DNA of 64,000 bases from Gymnodinialimonas ceratoperidinii. GTDB taxonomy: Bacteria > Pseudomonadota > Alphaproteobacteria > Rhodobacterales > Rhodobacteraceae. The translations under genes and the position numbers were made by a program. The DNA is taken from positions 855,501 to 919,500 of the forward strand of contig NZ_CP079194.1 in assembly GCF_019297855.1 (NCBI RefSeq), in the 5' to 3' direction. The notes beneath the pieces are model-generated. The model was not told the origin of the DNA, made no database searches, and saw only the letters and a program-made list of their open reading frames with translations. Positions 56,143 through 64,000 of this stretch are shown in pieces (the first letter of the stretch is position 1; each line of letters starts with the position of its first letter).

Positions 56143-56208
56143 GGCAGCGGCTTAGCCGCTCCTGCCCGGCCTGTGCAAGCGGGGCAGGGCAGCAGGTGCT
56201 GAATCGTG

Positions 56209-56772
56209 TCAGGTGTTGACGGGGCGCACTTCCACGACTTCGGGAATATAATGGCGCAGCAGGTTCTCGATGCCCATTTTCAGGGTCAGCGTCGACGAGG
56301 GGCAACCCGCGCAGGCGCCCTGCATATGCAGATAGACAACGCCGCGATCGAAGCCATGGAAGGTGATGTCACCGCCATCCTGCGCCACGGCGGGACGCAC
56401 GCGGGTATCAAGCAAGTTCTTGATCTGACCCACAATCTCGCCGTCTTCACCGCTATGCTCAGCATGGCCGCCGTCAGCCTTGTGGTCGCCTTCCATCACC
56501 GGCTCGCCGGATTGATAGTGCTCCATGATCGCGCCGAGAATGGCAGGTTTCACATGGTCCCACTCCACCGAATCCGCCTTGGTGACGGTGACGAAGTCGA
56601 TCCCGAAGAACACACCGGTGACGCCCTCGACCGCGAAGATGCGCGACGCGAGAGGCGACTTGGCCGAGGTCTCCTTGCTCGGAAAATCGGCGGTCCCCAT
56701 CTCCAGCACGGTCTGGCCGGGCAGGAATTTCAGGGTCGCGGGGTTCGGAGTGGATTCGGTCTGAATGAACAT
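56209..56772 (-). CDS. NifU-like iron-sulfur cluster carrier (Nfu)
   Basis: A 187-residue protein. N-terminal Nfu domain (FIQTESTPNPATLKFLPG, TGVFFGIDFVTVTK) and C-terminal NifU domain with the cluster-binding CAGCPSS (C-x-x-C) and VRPAVAQDGGDITFHGFD. It delivers Fe-S clusters to apo-proteins such as aconitase or SdhB. It is separated from tsaB by 66 bases on the same strand. Confidence 0.95.
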   Translation of the reverse strand: MFIQTESTPNPATLKFLPGQTVLEMGTADFPSKETSAKSPLASRIFAVEGVTGVFFGIDFVTVTKADSVEWDHVKPAILGAIMEHYQSGEPVMEGDHKADGGHAEHSGEDGEIVGQIKNLLDTRVRPAVAQDGGDITFHGFDRGVVYLHMQGACAGCPSSTLTLKMGIENLLRHYIPEVVEVRPVNT

Positions 56773-56895
56773 CGGCGCATTTCCTTACTGGTTAGGTCAG
56801 ATATGCGCCCGACAGGTCGCAGAGTCAAGGAACTGGAATCATTCTAAAGTGGAAGAACGCGCGGTTGTGACGGCCCCGTCGTCCGCGGAGAACCC

Positions 56896-57351
56896 TCAGG
56901 TAATCGCTTCCAACTGTTCCTTGCTGAGCTCTACCGGGACGATTGTCATCGGGGCGGGGAGGTTGCCGGCCATTTTGGTCATTGCCGTGACCAGCGGGCC
57001 CGGGCCGCCCTTGCCGGAGTTCGCGCCGAGCACGAGGACGCCGATTTCCTTGTCGGCCTCGATATGGGCGAGGATCTGCTCCTCCGGCACGCCTTCGCGG
57101 ATGACAAGCGTGGGGTCGATGTCCTGCTTGTCCCGCATCCATTTGGCAAAGACGTTGAAGTGCGCCTCGATCCGTTCGCGGGCTTCGGCTCGCATGATGT
57201 CGCCGACGCCGATCCAGTGATTGAACTCGTCCGGCGGGATGACCGACAGGATCTCGACTCCGCCCCCGGTATTATGGGCGCGCATTGCCGCGAAACGCAT
57301 CGCGTTCAGGCATTCGCGGGTGTCATCGAGCACGACGAGAAATTTACGCAT
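56896..57351 (-). CDS. Universal stress protein family protein
   Basis: A 151-residue UspA-fold protein beginning MRKFLVVLDDTRECLNAMRF. The usual ATP-binding G-x-x-G-(9x)-G-S/T block is altered (LGANSGKGGPGPLVTAM) and the final Gly-Ser is not clear, so ATP binding is doubtful. The ATG at 57351 has AGAGGGA upstream. Confidence 0.88.
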   Translation of the reverse strand: MRKFLVVLDDTRECLNAMRFAAMRAHNTGGGVEILSVIPPDEFNHWIGVGDIMRAEARERIEAHFNVFAKWMRDKQDIDPTLVIREGVPEEQILAHIEADKEIGVLVLGANSGKGGPGPLVTAMTKMAGNLPAPMTIVPVELSKEQLEAIT

Positions 57352-57413
57352 CAGATTTGTCCCTCTTCCGACGCCCGACAATGCCGATTGCGGGCGGGCG
57401 TGTCTACCGGCGA

Positions 57414-58277
57414 TTAAGCGGTGGAGGCCGCCCAGTCCCAGTAGAGCTCACGCGCGCGTTTCGTGATCGGCCCGTGCTGGTAATGGGTGCCGTCGAACTC
57501 CAGAACCGGGGTAACCTTGTTGAGGTTGCCGGTCATAAAGACCTCGTCCGCGGCGCGGAAATCATCGAAGGTCAGGACGGCCTCGGTGACGGTGACGCCA
57601 TCGGCGCGCAGGTTGGCGATGTGCCGTTGCCGCGTGATGCCGTTGAGGAAGGTGCCGTTCGGGATCGGGGTGAAGGCCTCTCCATCGCGGACCATGAAGA
57701 TGTTGGCGGTCGCGGTCTCGGCCACGTTGCCCATGGCGTCACACACCAGCGCGTTGTCGTAGCCCTTGGCGCGCGCTTCCATCAGCATTCGCGCGTTGTT
57801 CGGGTAGAGGCAGCCCGCCTTGGCGCCAAGCACCGCCGTGGCCAGCACCGGACGGTGGAACTGCGTTTTTGCCAGCCGCGAGGCCGCGTCCGGCGCGGCC
57901 ATGGGGACTTCTTCGAGGCAGACGTAGAACCCCGCCTCGGCATCGCCGGGCACGATTCCGTAATGGCCGCCCTGAATGCCGAAAAAGTTGGGACGCACGT
58001 AGACCGCGACATCGGTCGGGTAGCGTTTCAGCCCTTCCCAGATGATGTCGTAGATTTCCTGCCCGGTCTTGCCGGGGTTCAGGGAGAGCGCCTTGGCGGA
58101 GCGTACGACACGCTCGCAATGGGCCAGAAGGTCCGGCGCGAGGCCGTCGACGTAGCGCGCACCGTCAAAGACCGTGGTCGCCTGCCATGCGCCATGGTCG
58201 GCCGCGCGCATGACGGGGATATCGTCGTCATGCCAAGCGCCGTCGAAGTAGGTTTTGATATTGGTTCCGGTCGCCAT
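57414..58277 (-). CDS. ilvE: Branched-chain-type (class IV) aminotransferase
   Basis: A 287-residue fold-type IV PLP enzyme. The catalytic Lys lies in LGAKAGCLYPNNARMLMEA, and the phosphate-binding GNVAETATANIF, RQRHIANL and FMTGNLNKVTPV motifs follow. It fits the IlvE branch that makes or degrades Val, Leu and Ile, though D-amino-acid aminotransferases share the fold. The ATG at 58277 is better spaced from CAGGGGA than the ATG at 58283. Confidence 0.85.
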   Translation of the reverse strand: MATGTNIKTYFDGAWHDDDIPVMRAADHGAWQATTVFDGARYVDGLAPDLLAHCERVVRSAKALSLNPGKTGQEIYDIIWEGLKRYPTDVAVYVRPNFFGIQGGHYGIVPGDAEAGFYVCLEEVPMAAPDAASRLAKTQFHRPVLATAVLGAKAGCLYPNNARMLMEARAKGYDNALVCDAMGNVAETATANIFMVRDGEAFTPIPNGTFLNGITRQRHIANLRADGVTVTEAVLTFDDFRAADEVFMTGNLNKVTPVLEFDGTHYQHGPITKRARELYWDWAASTA

Positions 58278-58318
58278 CGTCATTCCCCTGTCCTGTTTCA
58301 GGGGAACGTATGCCCAGG

Positions 58319-58516
58319 CTAGATGGAAGGTCCAGAGGTGAAGCCCATCTGGTAGTCCATGCTCACGCCTTCGGAGGCATCGGCACGGGGTTCGGCACGG
58401 GTTGTCTTATGGTCGGTGCGAGCCGCCTTAACGGGCTTGCGGTCGGTCGTGGCCGTGGCCGGAATCCGATCGGTGACGCGGACAGAGTCGGTACGTTTAT
58501 CGAGACGCCTGTTCAT
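58319..58516 (-). CDS. Small basic protein, unknown
   Basis: A 65-residue, Arg/Thr/Lys-rich, probably disordered protein starting MNRRLDKRTDSVRVTDRIPA. GGGGGAA four bases before the ATG supports expression. It lies between ilvE-like and trpS genes on the same strand. No domain. It may be a chance frame. Confidence 0.45.
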   Translation of the reverse strand: MNRRLDKRTDSVRVTDRIPATATTDRKPVKAARTDHKTTRAEPRADASEGVSMDYQMGFTSGPSI

Positions 58517-58595
58517 ACAGTTCCCCCAAGAATGATAGCGATGTGTGGTTTGCTCGGCAGTTATATGCCTATGCTTCCGTAAATGTCCAGTTAAC

Positions 58596-58638
58596 GTTCA
58601 CGCTTCGTCCCCATGACGTCAGGACAGGAGGCGTGAAC
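58596..58638 (-). terminator. Hairpin after trpS
   Basis: GTTCACGC (58596-58603) pairs with GCGTGAAC (58631-58638), with an inner GTCC/GGAC. It lies about 108 bases beyond the trpS stop on the minus strand without a T-run. It could be a weak terminator or an attenuator-like element for the 65-residue gene. Confidence 0.4.
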
Positions 58639-58745
58639 AGCCCCGCGCCGCACGAAAATTTCGCTGAAAGATGTTAGCGTTACCAGATTGGTCGCCGCGC
58701 CCGGAGCATGAACAAAAAAATTCCGATGCGCGGCGATTCTGCGGC

Positions 58746-59771
58746 TCAGCTCCGCAGCATGCCCACGATGTCGTAGGTCTGCTCGAGGATCGGCACGGTG
58801 ATTTCCCGCGCGCGCTCGGCGCCGCGCCCGAGGATGCGGTCGATCTCTGCGGGGTCGTCCATCAGCCGCGACATCTCGGAGGAGATCGGCGAAAGCTTCG
58901 CCACGGCGAGGTCGGCGAGGGCCACCTTGAAGTGGCCGAACATCGCGCCCGCGTGCTCGTCGAGGACCGCTTGCGGATCAAGATCGGCCAGCGCCGCGTA
59001 GATGTTCACCAGGTTGCGCGCGTCGGGACGCTCGGCCAGCCCATCCACCGCGTCGGGCAGGGGGTCCGGGTCGGTTTTGGCCTTGCGGATCTTCTTGGCG
59101 ATCGCGTCGGCATCATCGGTCATGTTGATCCGCGTCTTGTCCACCGGATCGGACTTCGACATCTTCTTGGTGCCGTCCTGCAGGTTCATCACCCGCGTGG
59201 CCGCGCCTTCGATCACCGGCTCGGTGATCGGGAAAAAATCCACGCCGTAGTCATGGTTGAACTTCGCGGCGATGTCGCGCGTCAGCTCCAGATGCTGTTT
59301 CTGGTCGTCACCCACGGGCACATGGGTGGCGTGGTAGATCAGGATGTCGGCAGCCATCAGCGCGGGATAGGCGAAAAGCCCGAGCGAAGCGCCTTCGGCG
59401 TCCTTGCCGGACTTGTCCTTCCACTGGGTCATGCGACCCATCCAGCCCATCCGCGCCACGCAGTTGAAGATCCACGCCAACTGCGCGTGCTCCGGTACCT
59501 GGCTCTGGTTGATCAGGATCGACTTCTCAGGATCGACGCCCGAGGCGATGAAACCGGCGCAGAGCTCGCGGGTGTTGTTGCGCAATTCGTCCGGCGACAG
59601 CAGGCGCGCGGTGATCGCGTGCAGGTCGACCATGCAGAAGATCGTCTCGTGAGTGCCGGCGTTCTGGGTCTGGGCAAACCGCTTCAGGGCACCAAGGTAA
59701 TTGCCGAGGGTCAGCCCGCCCGAGGGCTGGATACCCGAAAATGCGCGCGGTTTGAACTGGGTCTCGGCCAT
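58746..59771 (-). CDS. trpS: Tryptophanyl-tRNA synthetase
   Basis: A 341-residue class I synthetase with HIGH-type [19 protein letters not shown] and KMSKS motif KKMSKSDP. The Trp-binding region [20 protein letters not shown] is intact. Length and motifs fit the bacterial TrpS. Divergent from the rhomboid-like gene by 107 bases. Confidence 0.98.
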   Translation of the reverse strand: MAETQFKPRAFSGIQPSGGLTLGNYLGALKRFAQTQNAGTHETIFCMVDLHAITARLLSPDELRNNTRELCAGFIASGVDPEKSILINQSQVPEHAQLAWIFNCVARMGWMGRMTQWKDKSGKDAEGASLGLFAYPALMAADILIYHATHVPVGDDQKQHLELTRDIAAKFNHDYGVDFFPITEPVIEGAATRVMNLQDGTKKMSKSDPVDKTRINMTDDADAIAKKIRKAKTDPDPLPDAVDGLAERPDARNLVNIYAALADLDPQAVLDEHAGAMFGHFKVALADLAVAKLSPISSEMSRLMDDPAEIDRILGRGAERAREITVPILEQTYDIVGMLRS

Positions 59772-59878
59772 GGTGATCGTCCTTCACAGGCGTGGTTATT
59801 TCCGCCCGGCCCACTGGCCAATCGGCGCGGACGGGCTTACCCATGGGGGCAAGGATCGTCAACCAAGGGGTCGTCTCG

Positions 59879-60562
59879 ATGGACCAGCACAACGTCTCTC
59901 CGTTCAACGCACTGCCCCCGGTCGTGATCGCCCTCGCGGTGGTGATTTTCGGATTGGAGCTGATGTTTCAGGCGGCCACCGCAGGATTTCTTGGCGGGCA
60001 GGGCGGCCTCGCGTGGCGGTTGGCAGCCGTGCAGGACTACGCCGTGCTCGATGCAGTCTGGACCTGGATGATCTCCACCGGGCAGTTTCCGGTCGAGCAT
60101 CTCGTCCGCTTCATCGCCTATCCGTTGATCCATCAGGGCTTCGTCCACGCGGCCTTCGTAGTGGTCTTCATCCTCGCGCTCGGCAAGATGGTTGCGGAGG
60201 TCTATTCGGTCGCGGCCTTCCTCGCCGTCTTCTGGATCTCTGCGATCATGGGCGCGCTCGGCTTCGTGGTTCTGATGGACAGCGAGTATCCCCTGATCGG
60301 CGGCTACCCGGGGGTCTACGGGCTGATCGGCGCCTTCACCTTCCTGATGTGGGTGCGGGCCGAGGCAGAAGGCTCGGGCCAGTTGCGCGCCTTCGGGTTG
60401 ATCGGCGTCCTCTTGGGAATCCAGCTTCTCTTCGGGTTGATTGCCGGAGAGTTTGGCCGCGTCGTCGCGGATTTCTCGGGCTTCGTGACCGGTCTGGCGC
60501 TGTCGTTCGTCGTCAGCCCCGGCGGGTGGCGACGGATGCTGGCGCGGGTGCGTCAGCGCTGA
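59879..60562 (+). CDS. Rhomboid-fold membrane protein lacking catalytic residues (pseudo-rhomboid)
   Basis: A 227-residue six- to seven-helix protein of the rhomboid superfamily. The second helix keeps HQGFVHAAFV, with both structural histidines, but the oxyanion Asn (H-x-x-x-N) is Val. The usual G-x-S-G around the nucleophile is GYPGVYGLIGA, with Pro in place of Ser. The catalytic His helix reads VADFSGFVTGLALSF where active enzymes have A-H-x-x-G-F. All three catalytic positions are thus altered, as in eukaryotic iRhoms. AAGGGG precedes the ATG at 59879. Its 3' end overlaps the convergent next gene by 50 bases. Confidence 0.85.
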   Translation: MDQHNVSPFNALPPVVIALAVVIFGLELMFQAATAGFLGGQGGLAWRLAAVQDYAVLDAVWTWMISTGQFPVEHLVRFIAYPLIHQGFVHAAFVVVFILALGKMVAEVYSVAAFLAVFWISAIMGALGFVVLMDSEYPLIGGYPGVYGLIGAFTFLMWVRAEAEGSGQLRAFGLIGVLLGIQLLFGLIAGEFGRVVADFSGFVTGLALSFVVSPGGWRRMLARVRQR

Positions 60563-61424
60563 GCCCGAACATCGCGGCGTATTCTTCCTGCTGCTGCTCG
60601 GGCAATCGGTTCTGCTTCAGATAGGTCATCTTGCGATGCATCAGCCCGCGCTTCTGGCGCATGTTTTCGCCCGTGTTCATCACGTAAAGACCGGCCGGAA
60701 AGGGTAGCGGGGCAAGCGTGAGGCCGAGCGCCTTGGTCACGCGCAGGAAATTGCGGTGGCCGGAGCCGTAGAACAGTGTTGCCTGCTCTGCCGCCCGCCG
60801 CTCCGGCGCGCGGAAATCGACGTAGATCGCGGCGCTGGAGCCGCATTGGCTGAGGAACGGGCGGCTTGTCGGATAACGCAGGCTGCGCGGGCCGCAGCGG
60901 GCGATGGTCCCGGTCTCGGCATCGAGCATACCGCCCCACTTGTACCAATACCCTTGCCCGTTGTTGTCCGAGCGGATGTGCGCAACGACGTCAGGGTGCA
61001 GGATGTCATCGGCATCCAATGCGTGGAGGTAACCATCCCGCCCCGCCAGATGATTGGCCAGTTCCTGCATCAGGTGCATGACCTTCTGCCGCTTGTCCAT
61101 GCCCGTGACCTCTGCCTCGAAGGGCAGGAAGACGATCCTCGGATCGTCGGGTAGCCCCTCGGGCCGATCCTGGGAGGTCAGCAGCAGCGTCCAGTTCGGA
61201 TCGCTCTGGGCCAGCAGGCTACGCACCATCCGGGCCACGCCAGCAGAGACCTTGGCCCAATCCTCGGCAAAATGCTTGCCCATCAGCGGCGCGCAGAACA
61301 CTACCGGCACGTCGCTAGAGGGGGCGACACGCTCGGCATTCTCGCGCAGATCACGCAGGGTGCGGTCGCGTTCAGTGGGGCGGAGCCACGATTTGATGGC
61401 GCCTTTCACGGTCCTGGGGTTCAA
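60513..61424 (-). CDS. Glycosyltransferase-A-fold-like protein
   Basis: A 303-residue protein with a nucleotide-sugar-type DxD region in HALDADDILHPDV and a preceding LTSQDRPEGLPDDPRIVFLP-type segment. No clear signal peptide or membrane helix; a C-terminal NRLPEQQQEEYAAMFGL helix ends it. It resembles GT-A glycosyltransferases of unknown acceptor. Its last 50 bases overlap the rhomboid-like gene on the other strand. The assignment to glycosyltransferase is by motif only. Confidence 0.7.
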   Translation of the reverse strand: MNPRTVKGAIKSWLRPTERDRTLRDLRENAERVAPSSDVPVVFCAPLMGKHFAEDWAKVSAGVARMVRSLLAQSDPNWTLLLTSQDRPEGLPDDPRIVFLPFEAEVTGMDKRQKVMHLMQELANHLAGRDGYLHALDADDILHPDVVAHIRSDNNGQGYWYKWGGMLDAETGTIARCGPRSLRYPTSRPFLSQCGSSAAIYVDFRAPERRAAEQATLFYGSGHRNFLRVTKALGLTLAPLPFPAGLYVMNTGENMRQKRGLMHRKMTYLKQNRLPEQQQEEYAAMFGLSADAPAPASVATRRG

Positions 61425-61492
61425 GGGGGCTCTCCTGCTGACGATCGGAGTTTACGGGCTGTGGCAGAGACTTGCCAGCAAAACGCGGGCGC

Positions 61493-63115
61493 TCAGCGTC
61501 CCCGCATGGTGCCGCGCAGCTCCTTCAGGCTGAATGCGCCGAAGAGGCGGGCGAAACCGAAATAGCTGACGAGGCCGATCACCACGAGAAGCGCCAGCGC
61601 CACGTAGCGCAGCCCCGGCTCGCCAAGGAAGGGTCCAAGCATCAGGCCGCTGGCGTAGAGCACGCCGCCCATGGCGAAGGCGGCGCCGCAGATGCGCCAG
61701 ATCCGGGCGCGGAAACGGTCGTCGAACTGGGCGACCTCGCCCAGGTCACGGCGTCCGCGCGACAGCAGGCCGACCATGACCCAAGCCGCCGCCGTGGTGG
61801 CCACCGCCGCTCCCAGAAAGCCGATGACCATGGCGAGGCCCACGGCCACGACCGCGTTCACCACCATGGCCACCACCGCATATTGGAACGGGCGGCGGGT
61901 GTCCTCGCGGGCGAAATAGACCGGTTGCAGGACCTTCTGCAGCACGAAGGCGGGCAGGCCCACGGCATAAACCGACAGGGCCAGCGCCGTGGCGGCGGTA
62001 TCGTCGGAGGTGAAGGCGCCGCGCTGGAACAGGACCGAGATCAGCGGCACGGCGATGACCACCAATGCCACGGCGGCCGGAATGGTCAGCGCCATGGCTA
62101 GTTCCCCCGCGCGAGAGAAGGCGTGGCGTCCGCCCGCGTCATCGCCGGCGCGCAGCCGGCGCGACAGATCGGGCAAAAGCACGATGCCGATGGCAATGCC
62201 CACCACCCCGAGCGGCAATTGATAAAGCCGGTCGGCGTAGTAGAGCCAGGCGATCGCCCCGTCGAAGAAACTCGCCACGAAACGGCCCACCAGCAGGTTC
62301 ACCTGCACCACACCGCCCGCCAGCATTGCCGGGAAGGCAATCCATGCAAGCCGCCGCATGTCCGGCGTCAGGCGCGGCAGGCGCGGGCGGATGCGGAAGC
62401 CGGCGCGCGCGGCGGCGAACCAGACCAGCGCCATCTGCGCGATGCCCGCCAGCGGCACTGCCCAGGCGAGCACGTCGCCATAGGTCTCGGCCGGGTCGAC
62501 CAGCGTGGTCATCTTGCCGTCGGGCTGCCACAGGGAGGCCCCGGTAAGAACGCCCACAAGGATGATGTTGAGAAGCACGGGAGCGGCGGCGGCGGCAGCA
62601 AAGCGCCCGGTGGCGTTCAGCATCCCGGAGAAGAGCGCCGCCAGCGAGATGAACAGGATGTAGACGAAGGTGATGCGGCCATAGTCGACGGCGAGAGGGA
62701 AGCGTTCGTCCCCCGCGAAGCCACCCGCCATGGCGAGGACCAGCCACGGCATCACCAGTTGCGCCAGAAGTGTCAGCGCGATCAGGACCGAGGCGAGGCC
62801 CGAGAAGGCATCCTGCGCGAAACGCTCCGCGTCGTCTCCGCTTTCCACTTTCTTGGAGAACATCGGCACAAAGGCCGTGTTGAAAGCGCCCTCGGCGAAG
62901 AAGCGGCGGAACATGTTGGGCAGGGCGAAGGCCACGAGGAAGGCCTCGGCCACCGGACCGGCACCCAGAAAGGCACCGATCAGGATGTCGCGCACGAAGC
63001 CGAGGATCCGCGAGCACATGGTCCAGAAGCCCACGGTAAAGACGCCCGCGATCAGGCGGATCGGAGCGGGCGCGTTCGGAGCCTCGGACGGCGCTTGCTT
63101 CGGGTCGTTCTCCAT
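61493..63115 (-). CDS. murJ: Lipid II flippase MurJ (MviN)
   Basis: A 540-residue integral membrane protein with about fourteen helices. N-terminal SRILGFVRDILIGAFLGAGP and FFAEGAFNTAFVPMF are the MurJ signatures, with conserved Arg and Asp residues in the cavity helices. It flips lipid II for peptidoglycan synthesis. The ATG at 63115 overlaps the glnD stop; a GTG one codon upstream is the alternative. Confidence 0.96.
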   Translation of the reverse strand: MENDPKQAPSEAPNAPAPIRLIAGVFTVGFWTMCSRILGFVRDILIGAFLGAGPVAEAFLVAFALPNMFRRFFAEGAFNTAFVPMFSKKVESGDDAERFAQDAFSGLASVLIALTLLAQLVMPWLVLAMAGGFAGDERFPLAVDYGRITFVYILFISLAALFSGMLNATGRFAAAAAAPVLLNIILVGVLTGASLWQPDGKMTTLVDPAETYGDVLAWAVPLAGIAQMALVWFAAARAGFRIRPRLPRLTPDMRRLAWIAFPAMLAGGVVQVNLLVGRFVASFFDGAIAWLYYADRLYQLPLGVVGIAIGIVLLPDLSRRLRAGDDAGGRHAFSRAGELAMALTIPAAVALVVIAVPLISVLFQRGAFTSDDTAATALALSVYAVGLPAFVLQKVLQPVYFAREDTRRPFQYAVVAMVVNAVVAVGLAMVIGFLGAAVATTAAAWVMVGLLSRGRRDLGEVAQFDDRFRARIWRICGAAFAMGGVLYASGLMLGPFLGEPGLRYVALALLVVIGLVSYFGFARLFGAFSLKELRGTMRGR

Positions 63116-63999
63116 CACGCGCCGGCCCGTTCAGCGACCCGCAGGATCGCGTCGCGAAGCTTGTTTTCCAGCGCGGCGCGCCGCTGCTCCGAGTGCAGTT
63201 TCAGCCCGAAGGTATCCTTGACGTAGAAGGTATCGACGACCTGCACCCCGTAGGTCGCGATGGTGGCCGAGGCGATGTAGACATTGGCCGCGGCGAGCGT
63301 CTTGGTGAGGTCATAGAGAAGGCCGGGACGGTCGCGGGTATCGACCTCGATGATGGTGTAAATCTCCGAGCCTTCGTTGTCGAAAGTGATCGTGGTGGGC
63401 ACGTTGAAGGGCCGCTCGCGCTTCTTGATCTTGTCGCGCTTCTCCATCGCCTCGGAGGTCACGACCTCGCCCTTGAGCGTCTTGCGGATCATCGTGGTCA
63501 GGCGCGGCAAGCGAGCCTTCTCATAGGGGTTGCCGTCGCGGTCCTGCACCCAGAAGACGGCCGTGGCATAGCCGTCCTTCGACGTGTAGGTCCGCGCGTC
63601 CACCACGTTTGCTCCCACCAGCGACAGCGCGCCCGCCAGCCGGCTGAAGATGCCCGGATGATCGACCAGCGCAAAGCAGACCCGCGTGGCATCGCGGTTT
63701 TCGTCCTGCTTGGTCTTGATCTTGATTTCGTGGCTCTTCAACCCGTTCAGCATCTTGGCAAAGGTGACCTGTGTCGCCAGATCGAGCCCTTGCCAGTAAG
63801 GGCCGTAATGGCGATCGACCTCGACCTTGACCGCTGATTTCTTCCAGTCCGACAGCGCCTTGCGCAGGCGTTTCTTGGCCTCGCCCTCCAACTGCTCGCG
63901 GTTGAGATCCTCCAGCCCCGTCTCCAGCGCCATTGCTGTGGAGCGGTGCAGCGACCGCAGCAGGGTGGCTTTCCAGTTGTTCCACGTATTCGGCCCGAC
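63115..63999 (-). CDS. glnD: PII uridylyltransferase GlnD, C-terminal part (5' truncated by window edge)
   Basis: The frame is open to the right-hand edge and the N-terminal nucleotidyltransferase and HD domains lie outside. Visible: NTWNNWKATLL, then KARLPRLTTMIRKTLKGE and two C-terminal ACT domains (VDHPGIFSRLAGALSLVG; TRDRPGLLYDLTKTLAAAN) that bind glutamine. The gene precedes murJ with an overlap of the stop and start, the common order in this group. Confidence 0.95.
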   Translation of the reverse strand, partial: VGPNTWNNWKATLLRSLHRSTAMALETGLEDLNREQLEGEAKKRLRKALSDWKKSAVKVEVDRHYGPYWQGLDLATQVTFAKMLNGLKSHEIKIKTKQDENRDATRVCFALVDHPGIFSRLAGALSLVGANVVDARTYTSKDGYATAVFWVQDRDGNPYEKARLPRLTTMIRKTLKGEVVTSEAMEKRDKIKKRERPFNVPTTITFDNEGSEIYTIIEVDTRDRPGLLYDLTKTLAAANVYIASATIATYGVQVVDTFYVKDTFGLKLHSEQRRAALENKLRDAILRVAERAGA

Positions 64000-64000
64000 A

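Overview
The window reads as a chromosomal segment of a GC-rich alphaproteobacterium of the Rhodobacteraceae (Roseobacter/Rhodobacter group). The evidence is gene content and order. One block holds mcl2, mch, sdhCDAB, mdh, sucCD, sucAB and lpd, and an ethylmalonyl-CoA mutase lies at the left edge. H-NS/HvrA-type, Hint-domain, TIGR02300 and TIGR02186 proteins and a murJ-trpS-nfu-tsaB-rimI neighbourhood, all common in that family, are also present. There is no prophage, CRISPR array, rRNA operon or intact insertion sequence. One tRNA-Ala (GGC) is present.

Layout. 1-2.8 kb: 3' end of ethylmalonyl-CoA mutase, an H-NS-like protein, purine nucleoside phosphorylase and an aldo/keto reductase. 2.8-6.1 kb: a eukaryotic-type ornithine decarboxylase with a structured leader, a DUF1989 protein and a ZIP metal transporter. 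6.1-28.4 kb: the central-carbon block. sdhC-D-A and sdhB are separated by four small secreted proteins or lipoproteins. Upstream is the translationally coupled operon mcl2-nnrU-DUF1737-mch (ethylmalonyl-CoA pathway), then mdh, sucC-x-sucD-x-DUF805-sucA-sucB (E2 with two lipoyl domains), a tiny YHCH-motif secreted protein, two MAPEG genes and lpd. A perfect 10-bp palindrome, TGTGATCACA, sits upstream of sdhC (twice), sucC (one perfect, one near-perfect) and lpd (once), so the dispersed TCA genes look like one regulon. 28.5-32.6 kb: Hint protein, GntR regulator, YgjP-type metallopeptidase, TIGR02300, tRNA-Ala and small genes. 32.8-37.7 kb: an ECF sigma factor coupled to a membrane VWA protein, then the coupled operon TauE/SafE permease - TIGR02186 - SnoaL-like. 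37.8-44.7 kb: SDR, RecD/Dda-like helicase and ectoine catabolism (doeA, doeB and a divergent doeD-like aminotransferase). 44.8-48.7 kb: a five-gene operon of two zinc-ribbon DUF4178 proteins, a small membrane protein, DUF350 and a membrane-embedded spermidine-synthase-like enzyme. I consider this the best candidate for an incompletely described system. 49.1-54.9 kb: a BMP/NupOPQ-type nucleoside ABC transporter with a LysE exporter and an unknown gene inserted. 55.1-64 kb: rimI, tsaB, nfu, usp, ilvE-like, trpS, a rhomboid-fold protein that appears to have lost all catalytic residues, a glycosyltransferase-like protein, murJ and the 3' end of glnD.

Functionally, the window joins acetyl-CoA assimilation (Ecm, Mcl2, Mch) to the TCA cycle (Mdh, Suc, Sdh, Lpd). 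A dispersed composite intergenic repeat (two hairpins followed by a tail containing CCAAGATGAAGG) occurs at least six times, mostly in gene-end regions, and two of its copies face each other around a structured-looking intergenic segment at about 48.8-49.1 kb. All functional calls come from reading motifs and translations by eye; no database search was run.
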